A stretch of 64,000 nucleotides of DNA from Verpa conica. Taxonomy: Eukaryota; Ascomycota; Pezizomycetes; Pezizales; Morchellaceae. The number at the start of each line of letters is the position of its first letter. Position 1 is the first letter of the stretch. Where the stretch lies: NCBI GenBank assembly GCA_033030425.1, contig JAUFSD010000001.1, positions 186,001-250,000 of the forward strand, written 5' to 3'. The notes under the pieces are model-generated. The model saw only the letters and a list, made by a program, of their open reading frames with translations, was not told the origin of the DNA and searched no databases. Below are positions 37,101-47,646 of this stretch, piece by piece. A program made the translations under genes and the position numbers.

Positions 37101-38853
37101 GGGAAACGTGACCTGACTTGCATGTCAACCACCCAAAGGCGGAATGTAGCGAAGGAAAAAGAAGCAGGGAAAAGCAAACGGAGGAAGGCTTAAGCCAAAC
37201 AGGACTCGCTTCAGTGGCTGGCTGTAGCTTTGCTCTAAGAAACAACAAACTGGCAGGGGTATTATGTTCAAATTCGGACAGCTGTTGGATCAGGCCAACA
37301 CTGCTTTGCAAAAGGGTGCGCTTCTTCCCTAAACCTCAAAGGAAGATAATCATTCGTTGGAATCACCTGGAGGGGAACGCATGAGGCATATTAACCTCTG
37401 CTGGTCTGAGGACGGAAGGTACTATACCTTTCTCACCATCTCATCGTCACGCGGAAAATCGTTCACAATAGCAGCTATTGTCCAGAGCAGGACCCAATTG
37501 AATATTGAACGTTGGTTACCCGTCTGAAATTTAAGACTGATGCTTATTTCAATTTGCATGACGGATGAAGGCCTTTCTTCTCTGGGCTGATCCGCCGAGC
37601 AGTCCTGTTGGGTAGGTTCGAGCCAAGCGCCCTTAGATCTCCAGGTCCTCCAACGAGCTCCCGATGCATGTAGTCTAGCTCGCCCCCACACATGCCGCCC
37701 CTTGCTCATTTACCGGCGCGAAATAGAAAGGTCAACAACAGCTCTCAACCACTGTCAGGGAGCTGGGCCTCCGGCAGGTACTGGGGCAGTGGCCTACGAT
37801 TCTTTGAGTCGGTGCGTGCAGTACCAGGGTGCATGGGATATGGCCTTCGTAGGTTAGCTCCGAGTACTCAGCACGGGCAGCAGAGAAGTTCGACCCAACC
37901 TGGCATGGGATCTCCATCCAACTCTCCCACTTCCAGCACTACGTAGCCCTTCTAGGATGAGCCAAGATGCTATCTTCTGGGAAGCAAGTTACTCTATAAT
38001 CTGCATGAATTTCTCATCTCAGACCCATCCTGGTATCTGTTGCTGCTTTGGTGATTTTCGTAGGCACCGCTCTGGCCACCCGCGAATCTGTTTTATTATT
38101 GAACAGAGAGGTGCTTTCACCTACTCCCTTGCCTCTCTTCTCGAAGTCTTGAACGCACAAGCCTCGGCGAATCTTTCTATGCGTCCCTTTCTTGTTTTGG
38201 GATTATATCGATTTCCAGCAGTGCTATTGATTAATCTAATCGCCTGCCCCGTTACTTTGGGGCCCCGGTAGTTCTTTCGAGTCTTTTCTGATATCCCGTG
38301 CATACGAGTACATAGCAAAGTTCGTCCCTCAGATCCAGGAGGTCTTCACCCATTCCACTGATTTTCTCCGACGGTGACAACATTCCCATTCATTGTTCCA
38401 GTTTCTTGACTGCATTCTCAAGGGCCAGCGAGCTGCCCGTAATCGTGAAGGTTTGGGGGAGTGTTGTATGTTACAGCCGCGAGGACTGTAGCTTTCCGTG
38501 TCTATTCGGCTGCCTTTCTGCCCACTGCATGTGTAGAGAGTTCGGCAGCTATCACGACAGTACAACTCGGTTACCGGCTTCCGTCGTTTACTGGTTATCA
38601 AGAACTTGCAACGGGTGCGTCTCCTGCTTCTACTGCTTTGGGGGGGTGTTGGGAGGCACGTACGTGGTAGCAAAAACACTTACTCTTCATAGATAGGTTA
38701 CTTGCTGAGCGACGTTACCTCTGATACAACGACGCGTGACGGATTTTGTCCCTGGCTTGGATTGGACAAATTTACAATTGGGACTTGTTGACCATTAATC
38801 CCATTTGGAATGAGCAACAACGGCTTATAATATCATCATCTAAACGATCAATA
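31196..38853. other. 7.6-kb gene-free region
   Basis: From 31200 to about 32760 the sequence is strongly AT/TA-rich (many TATATA words) with stops in all frames, like an old mutated repeat. From about 36300 to 38700 it is less AT-rich and carries several overlapping short open frames on both strands. None has a recognisable domain and no spliced gene could be assembled. The promoter of the RasGEF gene lies in the last few hundred bases. Confidence 0.45.
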
Positions 38854-41800
38854 ATGACTATGGAAGAAAACCGCTATTCTGGGCACGAAAGTGTTTATGT
38901 GGCTCCCTTACGCATACAGAAACCCAAAAGAACATCTAGCAGCGGATCACGGAAGTCTCGCCCCCGGAGTCAGCATTCAAGAAATCACTCACAAGGGACA
39001 CAATCTCAATCATCACATCAGCAAATGACGCCGCCTCCAACACCCAGTACATCACAAAACTCTCTTGATACAGTATCAGGAACCGAAGTCCGCCCCTCTA
39101 CTCCAGCCTTTAAACCTTTCGTCAGGGCCTTTTTCCCATTTCACCCAACTTTCTCTGCAGATTCTTCAACAGTGACACTACCCCTCAATGCTGGAGATCT
39201 AATATTGATTCATTCAATACATACAAATGGCTGGGCTGATGGAACAATGCTCAGTTCGGGGGCTCGAGGGTGGTTACCAACAAATTACTGCGAAGAGTAC
39301 GATCTAGATCAAATTCAATTGTCTTTAAAGGCTTGTATGAGCCTATTTGATCAATTTAAGACTGGAAATGCGGGAGGCTCTAGGCTTAGTCAGACTTTAG
39401 TGGGTGATGTGGTTGCTGGGGTTAGATACCTATTGGTAGGTGCATCTCAACCTGAAGTTTAGTAGAAGAGATCTCAGAGGGCTAGAATGGGTCTCAATTT
39501 ATCCCGAGGTGGATATTATAGCTATTTGTTCGAGCAGGAAAATTAACTGGGGTAATTCTGACGTTTTTGTTATAGGAAAGTACACAATGTCTTACTCGAG
39601 AGGCTACAACAGTTAAGAACAGTAATATTATTCGTAAATCACGAAAGGTGTTATTGACTGAAGTCTCTCACCTAATCAAGGCCGGTAAAAGACTCCCTGG
39701 GCACTCTGAATACCACCTAAATGATGGCTCCTTGGAGGATCTGCTCGATGAGATAATTTTGCGGACATTCAAGATTGTCCTTCGGGGCGTTAAATTCCTG
39801 GATAACTGGATTGCGCTATTTGGTTTCAATGATGAAATTGATGAAGAGGATGCAGAAACAGAAGATGCTATTCCACCTACCCCCCCAGCCGATTTATCAA
39901 CACATAATCTAGCGGATAGCACGTTACACGCGACTTCGGAAGTGAACGCCGGTAACGACAGCGATGAATATAGGCTACAATTATCGGCCCGTGATCGACA
40001 TCAGAGATCGACATCCCATGATGTGACTAGCGAGCGACAGGATTCCCATCCTCTGCCTTCAACACCTTATTCGCAGACCCCACGTGCTGGAAGTCCATGC
40101 TCTCAAGGCGATCGCGGGGTCGATGGCCAGCCAAAACCTGTCTATGCGTTGGCTCGCTTGAATACTACTCACGACGTACTTCTGTCCTGGCTTGGGTCAT
40201 ATATGGGTGGGCTGTGCAGTGAAGCTCGACTTACACCTGGACTTCAACGTTATCAACTACACTCCCTTACTGCAGCACGTGATCTCCTCGAGGTTGTGGA
40301 GGCAATTTATGCGCGAGATACGAAGGCGGTAGCTTTAGCGTCTGCCAAAGACGCTATGTACGGACGTATGACCGCATTGGTATCCGCTGCTAAGGAGGTT
40401 GTTGCTGGACGGATAGAGGAGTACGAAGATGAAGGAATCCTTATACCTGACAATGGAAAGAAATTGATGGATGCAGCGACAGGTTGTGTTCGTGGTGCCG
40501 GTGAATGTGTCGCAAAGTCGAAATTTGTTATTGAGAGGATTGGCGATTTTGAGTTGGAATTGGGATCGTTTGGGGTTGGGCTTGGGATATCAACGTCTTC
40601 GGCGTCTTCAATTATCGATGGGTCATTTGGACTTTCACCAACAGCAAAAGCGGAACTAGAGCGACAGTTGATGCCCCCCCCCCCTACAGTACCAGAGAAA
40701 ATCCCTCCGCAGGTTCCGCCAAAGGAGGATGTTAATGGACAAAAGCCACTTCCGACACTTCCAACGGAAGAGACTTCTAGTAGCGACTCTAATGCAAACA
40801 CCGTCTCAGCAGGATTCCCTTTTCCTTTTGTCCCGGAAACTGCGCCCAGCTTCTCTTCTCAATTATCATCTCGACGATCTTCAGCCGCGTCACTCTTGCC
40901 TCCTTTACCCCAACTCACCCCGTTGTTGACACAAGGCGAGTACAATCGGGAGTCTGAGGAAAGTAGAACAGCTCAAAAGACCGCGAGGGCTGATAGCATT
41001 GGTGCTGCTTCATGCACCGCTACTGATTATACTGGGGCTAGCAGCATGCGGTGCTCTGAATTCAGTCTGCTATCGCAAACCTCGACTCGTGCAACAACCC
41101 CAGAACCTGCTTCATCGACAAGCATTGCCACACCACTTCTCAACCCTGAGCTATCTATGATGGAAAGACAGCTTTCCGTCGAGAGTAGCGCTGCGAGCCT
41201 AGCCTCCATAGAGAGGTGTCACCCAGAAGACTTGGCATTTAATAAAGATGGTCAAATCATAGGTGGAACACTCCCATCTCTTGTAGAGCGACTGACTATC
41301 CATGATTCGACACCTGATGCCGTCTTTGTCGCTACTTTCTATCTTACATTCCGGCAGTTCACCACTCCTCAGGATTTTGCGTCAGCTCTGGTCGAGCGTT
41401 TTGAGGAGGCAGATGAGGGGACTGGCCTTGCATCCCCAGTCCACCTTAGAGTATACAACGTTTTTAAGGGGTGGTTAGAATCCCACTGGAGAATCGGCGT
41501 TGATGATGCAGCATTGGAGATTATCACTACCTTTGCTACAGGAAATCTAAAACTGGTGCTGCCTAGAGCGGGGAAGCAGTTAAAAGACTTAGCAATGAAG
41601 GTGACTAAGGTTGATGGGCCTCTTGTTCCTCGGCTTGTATGTGGTATTGGAAAAGCTACAGCTACAGCTCAGTACAGCCTTCCTGAAACCCCTGTTCCGT
41701 CACCAATTGTCACGAGAAATCAACTACAGCTTCTTCGAAACGGTATGAGTGGTCTTGGTTCGCAGCCCACGATATTGGACTTTGATCCATTAGAACTTGC

Positions 41801-42707
41801 ACGGCAATTTACCTTGAAAGAGTCGAAGATGTTCTGCTCTATCAGGCCTGAGGAACTTGTTGCCCTTGAATGGACTAAGAAGAATAATTCTACAGCTACC
41901 AACGTGCTGGCAATGTCGTCTCTGTCCACAGATCTTGCTCATCTTGTTGCGGAGACCATACTCGATGTCCCTGATACAAAACGCCGGGCTGTGGTCATCA
42001 AGCACTGGATCAAGATTGCTGATCGTTGTTTGGAGCTCAATAACTATGATTCGCTTATGGCTATTATGTGCACACTAAACGCTTCAACAATCAGTCGACT
42101 AAAGAAGACATGGGAGTTGGTTTCTCAGAAGACAAAATTGGTGCTTGAACACTTGAGGTCGATAATCGATGTGTCAAAGAACCATGCTGTTCTTCGTGCA
42201 AGGTTACGGAATCACGTTCCTCCATGCTTGCCTTTCTTAGGTACTTTCTTGACAGATGTATGATCCTCAGTGCTCCCTCCTTGATATCATCAGGCTAATA
42301 ATCTAATCTAGCTCACATTCATTGACGTTGGAAACCCATCGAAAAGACCAGTGTCAATTGACGGCTCTACAAAACAGCTCATTAACTTCGATAAGCATGT
42401 CAAGACTGCGCGAGTAATCTCAGAACTTCAGAGATTTCAGATCCCATACCGCATTGCCGACCTTCCGGAAATGCAGGAGTGGATCGACGCTCAGATATCC
42501 AGAGTGCATAACTCCAATGCCAGCGATGTGCAGCAACTCTATAGACGTTCCCTTCTTCTCGAGCCTCGCGAAGTCCCACAGCCCAGACCTGTTCCCGCTG
42601 AAGCTGCTGCGCCGCCCACACAACCTTCTGTTGCTCAAAGAATTGATCTCTTCGCATGGGCACATGCCTTCAAGCAACAGGCATCGCAGCCGACAACACC
42701 CAATTAA
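38854..42707 (+). CDS. CDC25: Cdc25-type Ras guanine-nucleotide exchange factor with SH3 domain
   Basis: This protein activates Ras by exchanging GDP for GTP, upstream of adenylate cyclase/PKA and MAPK signalling, at the membrane. Proposed exons are 38854-39435, 39576-42257 and 42312-42707 (introns 140 and 54 nt, both phase 0), giving 1219 aa. The first ATG in the frame (38854) is used. An SH3 domain occupies about residues 89-148 (RAFFPFHPTF ... GARGWLPTNYCEEY). A long middle region follows with Ser/Pro-rich linkers. The RasGEF N-terminal module begins near 744 (GGTLPSLVERLTIHD, FYLTFRQFTTPQDF). The catalytic RasGEF domain spans about 927-1170 (FDPLELARQFTLKES, NYDSLMAIMCTLN, LTFIDVGNPSKR). 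The first junction is supported by GVRYLLESTQCLTRE, conserved in the family. All functional blocks are intact. Confidence 0.95.
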
Positions 42708-44081
42708 GGAACAGAGTATGATAGTTGTATGTTCTTGCAATTTACGGCTTCTACCACTTGAGGGGTCTAAACGATATCGATTTTTTATATATACCCTTCT
42801 CTATTTGAGCAGCTGGCCTTTCTCTGGCTGCCACCTTTCGTTTCTTGGTTGATGTTTGTGATTTATTTCCTTTGCTAGCTTTAAATTACCCAATAGGGTT
42901 TAAAGCGGCTTAGAAGCGACAATTTTATCCTTGTTTTTTCTCTTGTTTTATAGTTAACTTGTTACCTCCTGCTCTCCTGATTTTTATGTTTCTGTTACTA
43001 TCTCCTTTCATTTGATTCATGGCGTTTTACGTGTACTTTTTGGGGCCTATTTCGAGCAGGTATTTCTGGACCGCTAAGCAGCGCAAAAAAAAAGGTGGCG
43101 AGGTTATGTTTACCTTCTCACTGGTGTGGTATTTTCTTTTGGAGTTTTGTTGTGGTTTTTTCCCCTTCCTTTTGCTGAGGTTTATTTATCCCAACCTCAT
43201 TGAAGTTCCTAGCCGGTTCTCTACACTGTGTTTTTCTCTTATTTACCTATCCGCGCTTAACTGTTACTGCTACACCTCTACTCTCTCTCGAGTTGCTGGT
43301 CTGGCGGACTGTGGGCTGTATATAATCTTTAGTCTTGAGCAGTAGTATGTATAGTGTACTTGTATGTCACTTGGTCATCCGTTGTGGATCTCTACCTTTG
43401 TGATTATAAGTTATGATTGTTCACTCCGGTGTGTTCCTATTCTGATGTTCTTAATAGGTCTAAATGGTATCATATGATTTTCGTCATCGTTTTGTGTATA
43501 CTCTGTTTTTGTAACCTTTCTTGCTTTTGTGCTTTGCTTTTATATGTCTTTCATTTGTCTTATGGTTGCATTGAAATACAGAAACAGGAGTATTTGAGCT
43601 TATATAGGCTGGTGGTATGACAGTAGAAGTAGAAGTAGAGCCTGTAAAGAAGGATATGAAAATTATGTATGCTCATTTATGTTTGTGGGAGGACGTTAGA
43701 AGATTTTTTTATATAAATTGAATTATATGAAACTACTATAGTAGAGGTACTTCCTCCGAAATTCAGAATTTAAGAGATGTGAATAAAATGGGCTATATGT
43801 AGTTTTATAGGACTACAAAATTTAATTTAATATGGGGCAAGGGTTAGGCGCTTGAATATCTTGGCAGCCGCTGATGATATCACATATATACCAACTCACC
43901 ATCTACTTTATCTTTCGGGTAAACACACCACAAGTGGCAAGTCAGTTGAGTTTCTCCACTACTTGAAAAGCTTTGGTCGCCTCCCTCTCTGATACTCCAT
44001 TCACTTCACCTCTCTAGCCCCAACCAACGTTCAGCCTTATCCGAAATACACTCTTTTTGCACACCCACTCATCTTTCTATT
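42708..44081. other. intergenic, T-rich 3' flank of RasGEF
   Basis: The first 900 bp after the RasGEF stop codon is T/pyrimidine-rich. This creates long hydrophobic open frames on the + strand (for example 43019-43345), which I regard as artefacts. The last 200 bp is a C/T-rich leader before the aldo/keto reductase. Confidence 0.5.
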
Positions 44082-45324
44082 ATGTCTGCTAGTAAGGCTA
44101 CGACTTCGGCTCTTGCTAGTCGTATTGTTGTCTGTTTTCCATCCACAATCATCCTTTACTCCGGTGGATTTCTAATGAACTCGAGGATTTCTACAGCTCT
44201 CCAACGGCCTCGAAATCCCACGACTGCATCTAGGTGTTTATATGACCGAGGGCAACGAGTGCGAAAAGGCAGTTACCCATGCTCTTGAGGTAATATCTAC
44301 TCCACATTCAAGTCTTCTTTTCAGAGTTTTAATCTTAAATCTTCATACCTACTCTTCTAAATACCCTCCCCTCTCTCTTTGTAGCCTTCCAATTACGCTC
44401 TTTTCCGTACTATTGCTAATTAGTTCTAACACAGGCCGGTTATAGGGGAATTGATTCTGCTGCCTGGTACTATAATGAGGCTGAGGTTGGCCGCTCGATC
44501 AATGAGTTCTTGAGAAACAACCCTGGGATTACGCGTGAAGATGTCTTCTTCACAACTAAGCTCCAAAGCAATGTCTCGTATGAGGCAACCAAGAAGTCAA
44601 TAATGGATTCGATTACAAAGAGTGGGTTAGGCTTTATCGACCTGTATCTGTTGCATAGTCCCTATGGTGGAAAGACAAAGAGATTGGAGAGCTGGAGAGC
44701 CGTAATGGATGGTGTTAAACAAGGGAAAATAAAGAGTGCAGGAGTCAGCAACTTTGGTGTGAAACATGTGGGAACCCATATTTACCAGTATTAATCTAGG
44801 TGGTAGCTGATTTAGCTGTATGAGTAGCTCCGAGAGCTTCTAGATAGCAACCCAGCGATCAAGCCAGTGGTCAACCAGGTCGAAGTTCATCCGTTCAATA
44901 CCCAAACTACGATTGTCAGTTCCTATCGTGTCTCAAGGTCTTAATGGTCAAGCTAACACTTCCCAAAACAGGTAAACTTCTGTGCCAATAATAACATCCT
45001 AGTAGAGGCATATGCCCCCCTAGCACGTGCGATGCGGTTCAAGAATCCAACAGTAAAGATGCTGTCAGAAAAATACAAATGTACACCTGCACAATTGATG
45101 GTGAAGTGGAGCCTCCAGAAAGGCTATGTAGCTCTTCCGAAAAGTGTCAAGAAAGAACGTATTATATCGAATGTTGCTGTGGACAACTTTACGATTGGAG
45201 AAGAGGACATTGACCTTATGGATAGTCTTGACGAGCACCTTGTTACTGGTAAGTTCTACTACTTAATATTAAGGGGAATGCTAATTTATGGTATATAGAT
45301 TGGGACCCAACCGATTGCGATTAG
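44082..45324 (+). CDS. aldo/keto reductase
   Basis: An NADPH-dependent oxidoreductase of the AKR superfamily, reducing aldehydes or ketones. Proposed exons are 44082-44129, 44197-44289, 44435-44767, 44828-44914, 44972-45248 and 45299-45324, giving 287 aa, the standard size. The catalytic tetrad is complete: Asp54 and Tyr59 in [13 protein letters not shown], Lys89 in FFTTKLQ and His121 in LYLLHSP. Other signatures are [24 protein letters not shown] and [11 protein letters not shown]. The C-terminal [10 protein letters not shown] motif matches the cofactor-phosphate site. Intron 3 has two candidate acceptors 12 nt apart (ending at 44815 and 44827). Only the second avoids an in-frame TAG, so it was chosen. 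The first donor (GTCTGT) is unusual but gives the conserved SNGLEIPRL junction. The substrate cannot be inferred. Confidence 0.9.
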
Positions 45325-46519
45325 ACTTAATTTTTATCTCAACACCATTTAAGGCACAGGGCTTGAGAAGGCAGATATAGGTTACTAAGGTCATAGTATT
45401 TTTGAAAACACAAAAGTCAATAAAAAGCTAGCGATGATTTCTTTATTGAGGGCCATCCGTCCCTCTAAACCCATAAACCATAGAAAAAAACTATAGCTCT
45501 CTTATAAGAAGCCCTTCGAAGTAAATTCATCTCAATCTCCTATAAAGCTATTAGTATTCTACTATCTCATCTTTCATTACCCCAAGTGTAGATGATGACT
45601 CAGCTATAAAAAAACCTAATTCGGTTTTCACTATAAAAATAAGTGATAAGAGCGTATTACACGGCTAAATATATCGTTTACGGTAATTGGCTGAGATATT
45701 GGGCCTAATTTTTGACTAGAGGGAGCTAATCCTAATGTATGGAAAATATGTTTGGTGCCCCACGTTTTGCTAATATATACCCGTCAGAAAGACAGATATG
45801 CAGACACACGCTAGGCCCAGTATGTGTTTGGTACAGCGTTTAACTTTATGTATAGAGGTCTCTGAAAGCTAGACCTCAGTATAAGGAGCTGACAATTACC
45901 ACTCTATATAATAGGGTATAGGGGAGGCTCTCTATGGGAATATTATTTATAAGGCTATTTCCAGCGGAGAGCTTTACTAGACTGTACCCTTAGAGGTCAC
46001 GGTTTTGACAGAAGGGCCTTTCTAAGCTACTTTGCCTGAGGGGTCTGCTACTCAATAATAGAATACTTTCATCCTACATAGTGCTAACTAATCTACTCCC
46101 TAACTTCTGATCACTCCTATACAAAGAGCTATCAAACCATTATGGTAACAGTGACGTGGTCAGTACAACATACAAATAACTACATATATGCCCCTAAAAA
46201 AATTAATAGGCAAAGCTACTCTAACTAGTAGGTTAAAAGACCTAAGTAGCTAGGTCACAAGGCAACGCAAGGCAATAGAGACGACATATATATGCATAGT
46301 TTAGGACTTAGTTCCTTATAAGTCATTCCATTAGGTTTTTTCCCGGATCCAGACTCTGATAGCTTTAGTAGTAGATATGTAGTCACAAGCCCGCTAGGTC
46401 TAGAGACTTGTGTATATATAAGCCCCCCCCCTCCCCCCTACATACACCCATTCAGTGCATTCTACAAAAGAATTTCAACAAAATCTTTTACAACAAATAT
46501 CATCAGAACAACATAAAAA
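45325..46519. other. 1.2-kb AT/TA-rich block plus promoter of the secreted-protein gene
   Basis: From 45420 to 46380 the sequence is TA-rich with stops in all frames and no gene, like an old mutated repeat. The last 100 bp contains a TATA run, a C-tract and an A-rich leader belonging to the next gene. Confidence 0.5.
46413..46420 (+). promoter_or_regulatory. TATA box of the small secreted protein gene
   Basis: TATATATA followed by AAG and a C-tract (46423-46438), 100 bp upstream of the start codon. Position and sequence fit a core promoter TATA element. The leader that follows is A-rich (ACATAAAAAATG at the start codon), a favourable fungal context. Confidence 0.55.
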
Positions 46520-46948
46520 ATGTATATCTTTCCAGCCCTTGTATACGTTTCCACCATTCTCCTCCTCCCCACCACGACTGCGGCACCAGTCGCTCTCGTC
46601 GTCCCCTTCAGCGACCCCTCAATACCCTTCCACGACCCCTCGGTACCAGACCACTGCCGTAAAATGGAAGCAGATATGAGCGCCTGTTTTGGAGATGGGA
46701 CTACCTTTCTCGGCGACCTAGAACTCGACCAAGATGCGGTTAAGAGCTGTGTTTGCTCTAAAGATAATATCACGGCCGAGATTGTCACATCGTAAGTTTC
46801 CATCAGTGCACTCATCACCTCCATTCACTCATGATGTGCTGACTTAGTGGAATTTAGTTGTACTGGTGACCACAACGCCTGGTCGGACATCTGTGGTGAT
46901 GACCTCAAGGTGCAGGAGGCTGGGTTTGGGTTTTCGGTGTCGTATTAG
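46520..46948 (+). CDS. small secreted cysteine-rich protein (effector-like)
   Basis: A 120-aa protein from exons 46520-46791 and 46858-46948 (66-nt intron, phase 2). The N terminus MYIFPALVYVSTILLLPTTT is a clear signal peptide, with probable cleavage after the Ala pair at 21-22, so the product enters the secretory pathway. The mature part of about 98 residues has six cysteines (46, 56, 77, 79, 92, 103), an even number suited to three disulphides, and one N-glycosylation site (NIT at 83). No transmembrane helix or GPI signal follows. No family is recognised. The size, signal peptide and cysteine content match the broad class of small secreted proteins that includes symbiosis and virulence effectors, but this is a class resemblance, not evidence of function. 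The second exon was set by a TAG lying in frame after the earlier acceptor at 46847. Confidence 0.75.
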
Positions 46949-47646
46949 CAAGCTGCTGTTAGTGGGGTGTTTTTCAGTCCTTATACCTTTTGTTTGGCCT
47001 TTATAGTTTATTTTTTTCTCTTTATCTATAGACTTTATAATTTTCTATTAGAACGTTTCGCAGAATAATACAGGAGGATGTATCCAGACTAAAGTTAATA
47101 GTCTCTGTTAAGCCATGCTATCGATCTCTCGATCAAGTGATTTATTCAATACCGTGTAGCGTAAGCCCGACCGAGCGATTGCCCTCAAAAACCGCAGGCA
47201 ATCCCCGCTAACCCACAGGCCCTTCAATTGCCGCATTATGCAATAGTCCATTGCGGTCAATGGCTTCACTGCGCATGCGCCGGAATGTCAGGGTAGTGTA
47301 CTATACATGTAGGATATACGGATGAGTATTGTTTCTCTCTGTCAGCGTATATCCTGAGGAACCAACAAGGCGCTCCCAACCCGGCCTCGATAACTGGTTC
47401 CGGTGTCTATGCAGCATACATATTGTCTAGGGTTACATCTGTGAGTCACGTGATAATTCCTACATATGTGCATAGTCGATCCATGTTCTCGCTTCTGCTC
47501 CTGCTCCTGCTCCCTCTTCCCCGTGGACCCTTGACGACAGCTGCTCCCCCTCCATCTCACCCCCCCCCCCTTCACGCATCAGATACCAACCCCCACAAAT
47601 CTGTACTCTCCTGCACTCCAAGCACAATTGGGAAAGGATCGGAATA
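46949..47646. other. intergenic, promoter of the RhoGAP gene
   Basis: The sequence contains a T-rich 3' flank, a GC-rich patch (47150-47290) and a pyrimidine-rich leader with a CTGCTC microsatellite (about 47494-47515) ending at the RhoGAP start codon. No gene was seen. Confidence 0.5.

Noticed and set aside
43019..43345. 108-codon hydrophobic open frame after the RasGEF gene
   Set aside because: It lies in a T-rich 3' flank, where chance frames encode Phe/Leu-rich peptides. It has no family match and no promoter-like upstream region.
44816..44827. In-frame TAG in the aldo/keto reductase, suggesting a pseudogene
   Set aside because: A second acceptor right after the TAG restores a complete, conserved frame, so an intact gene is the simpler reading.
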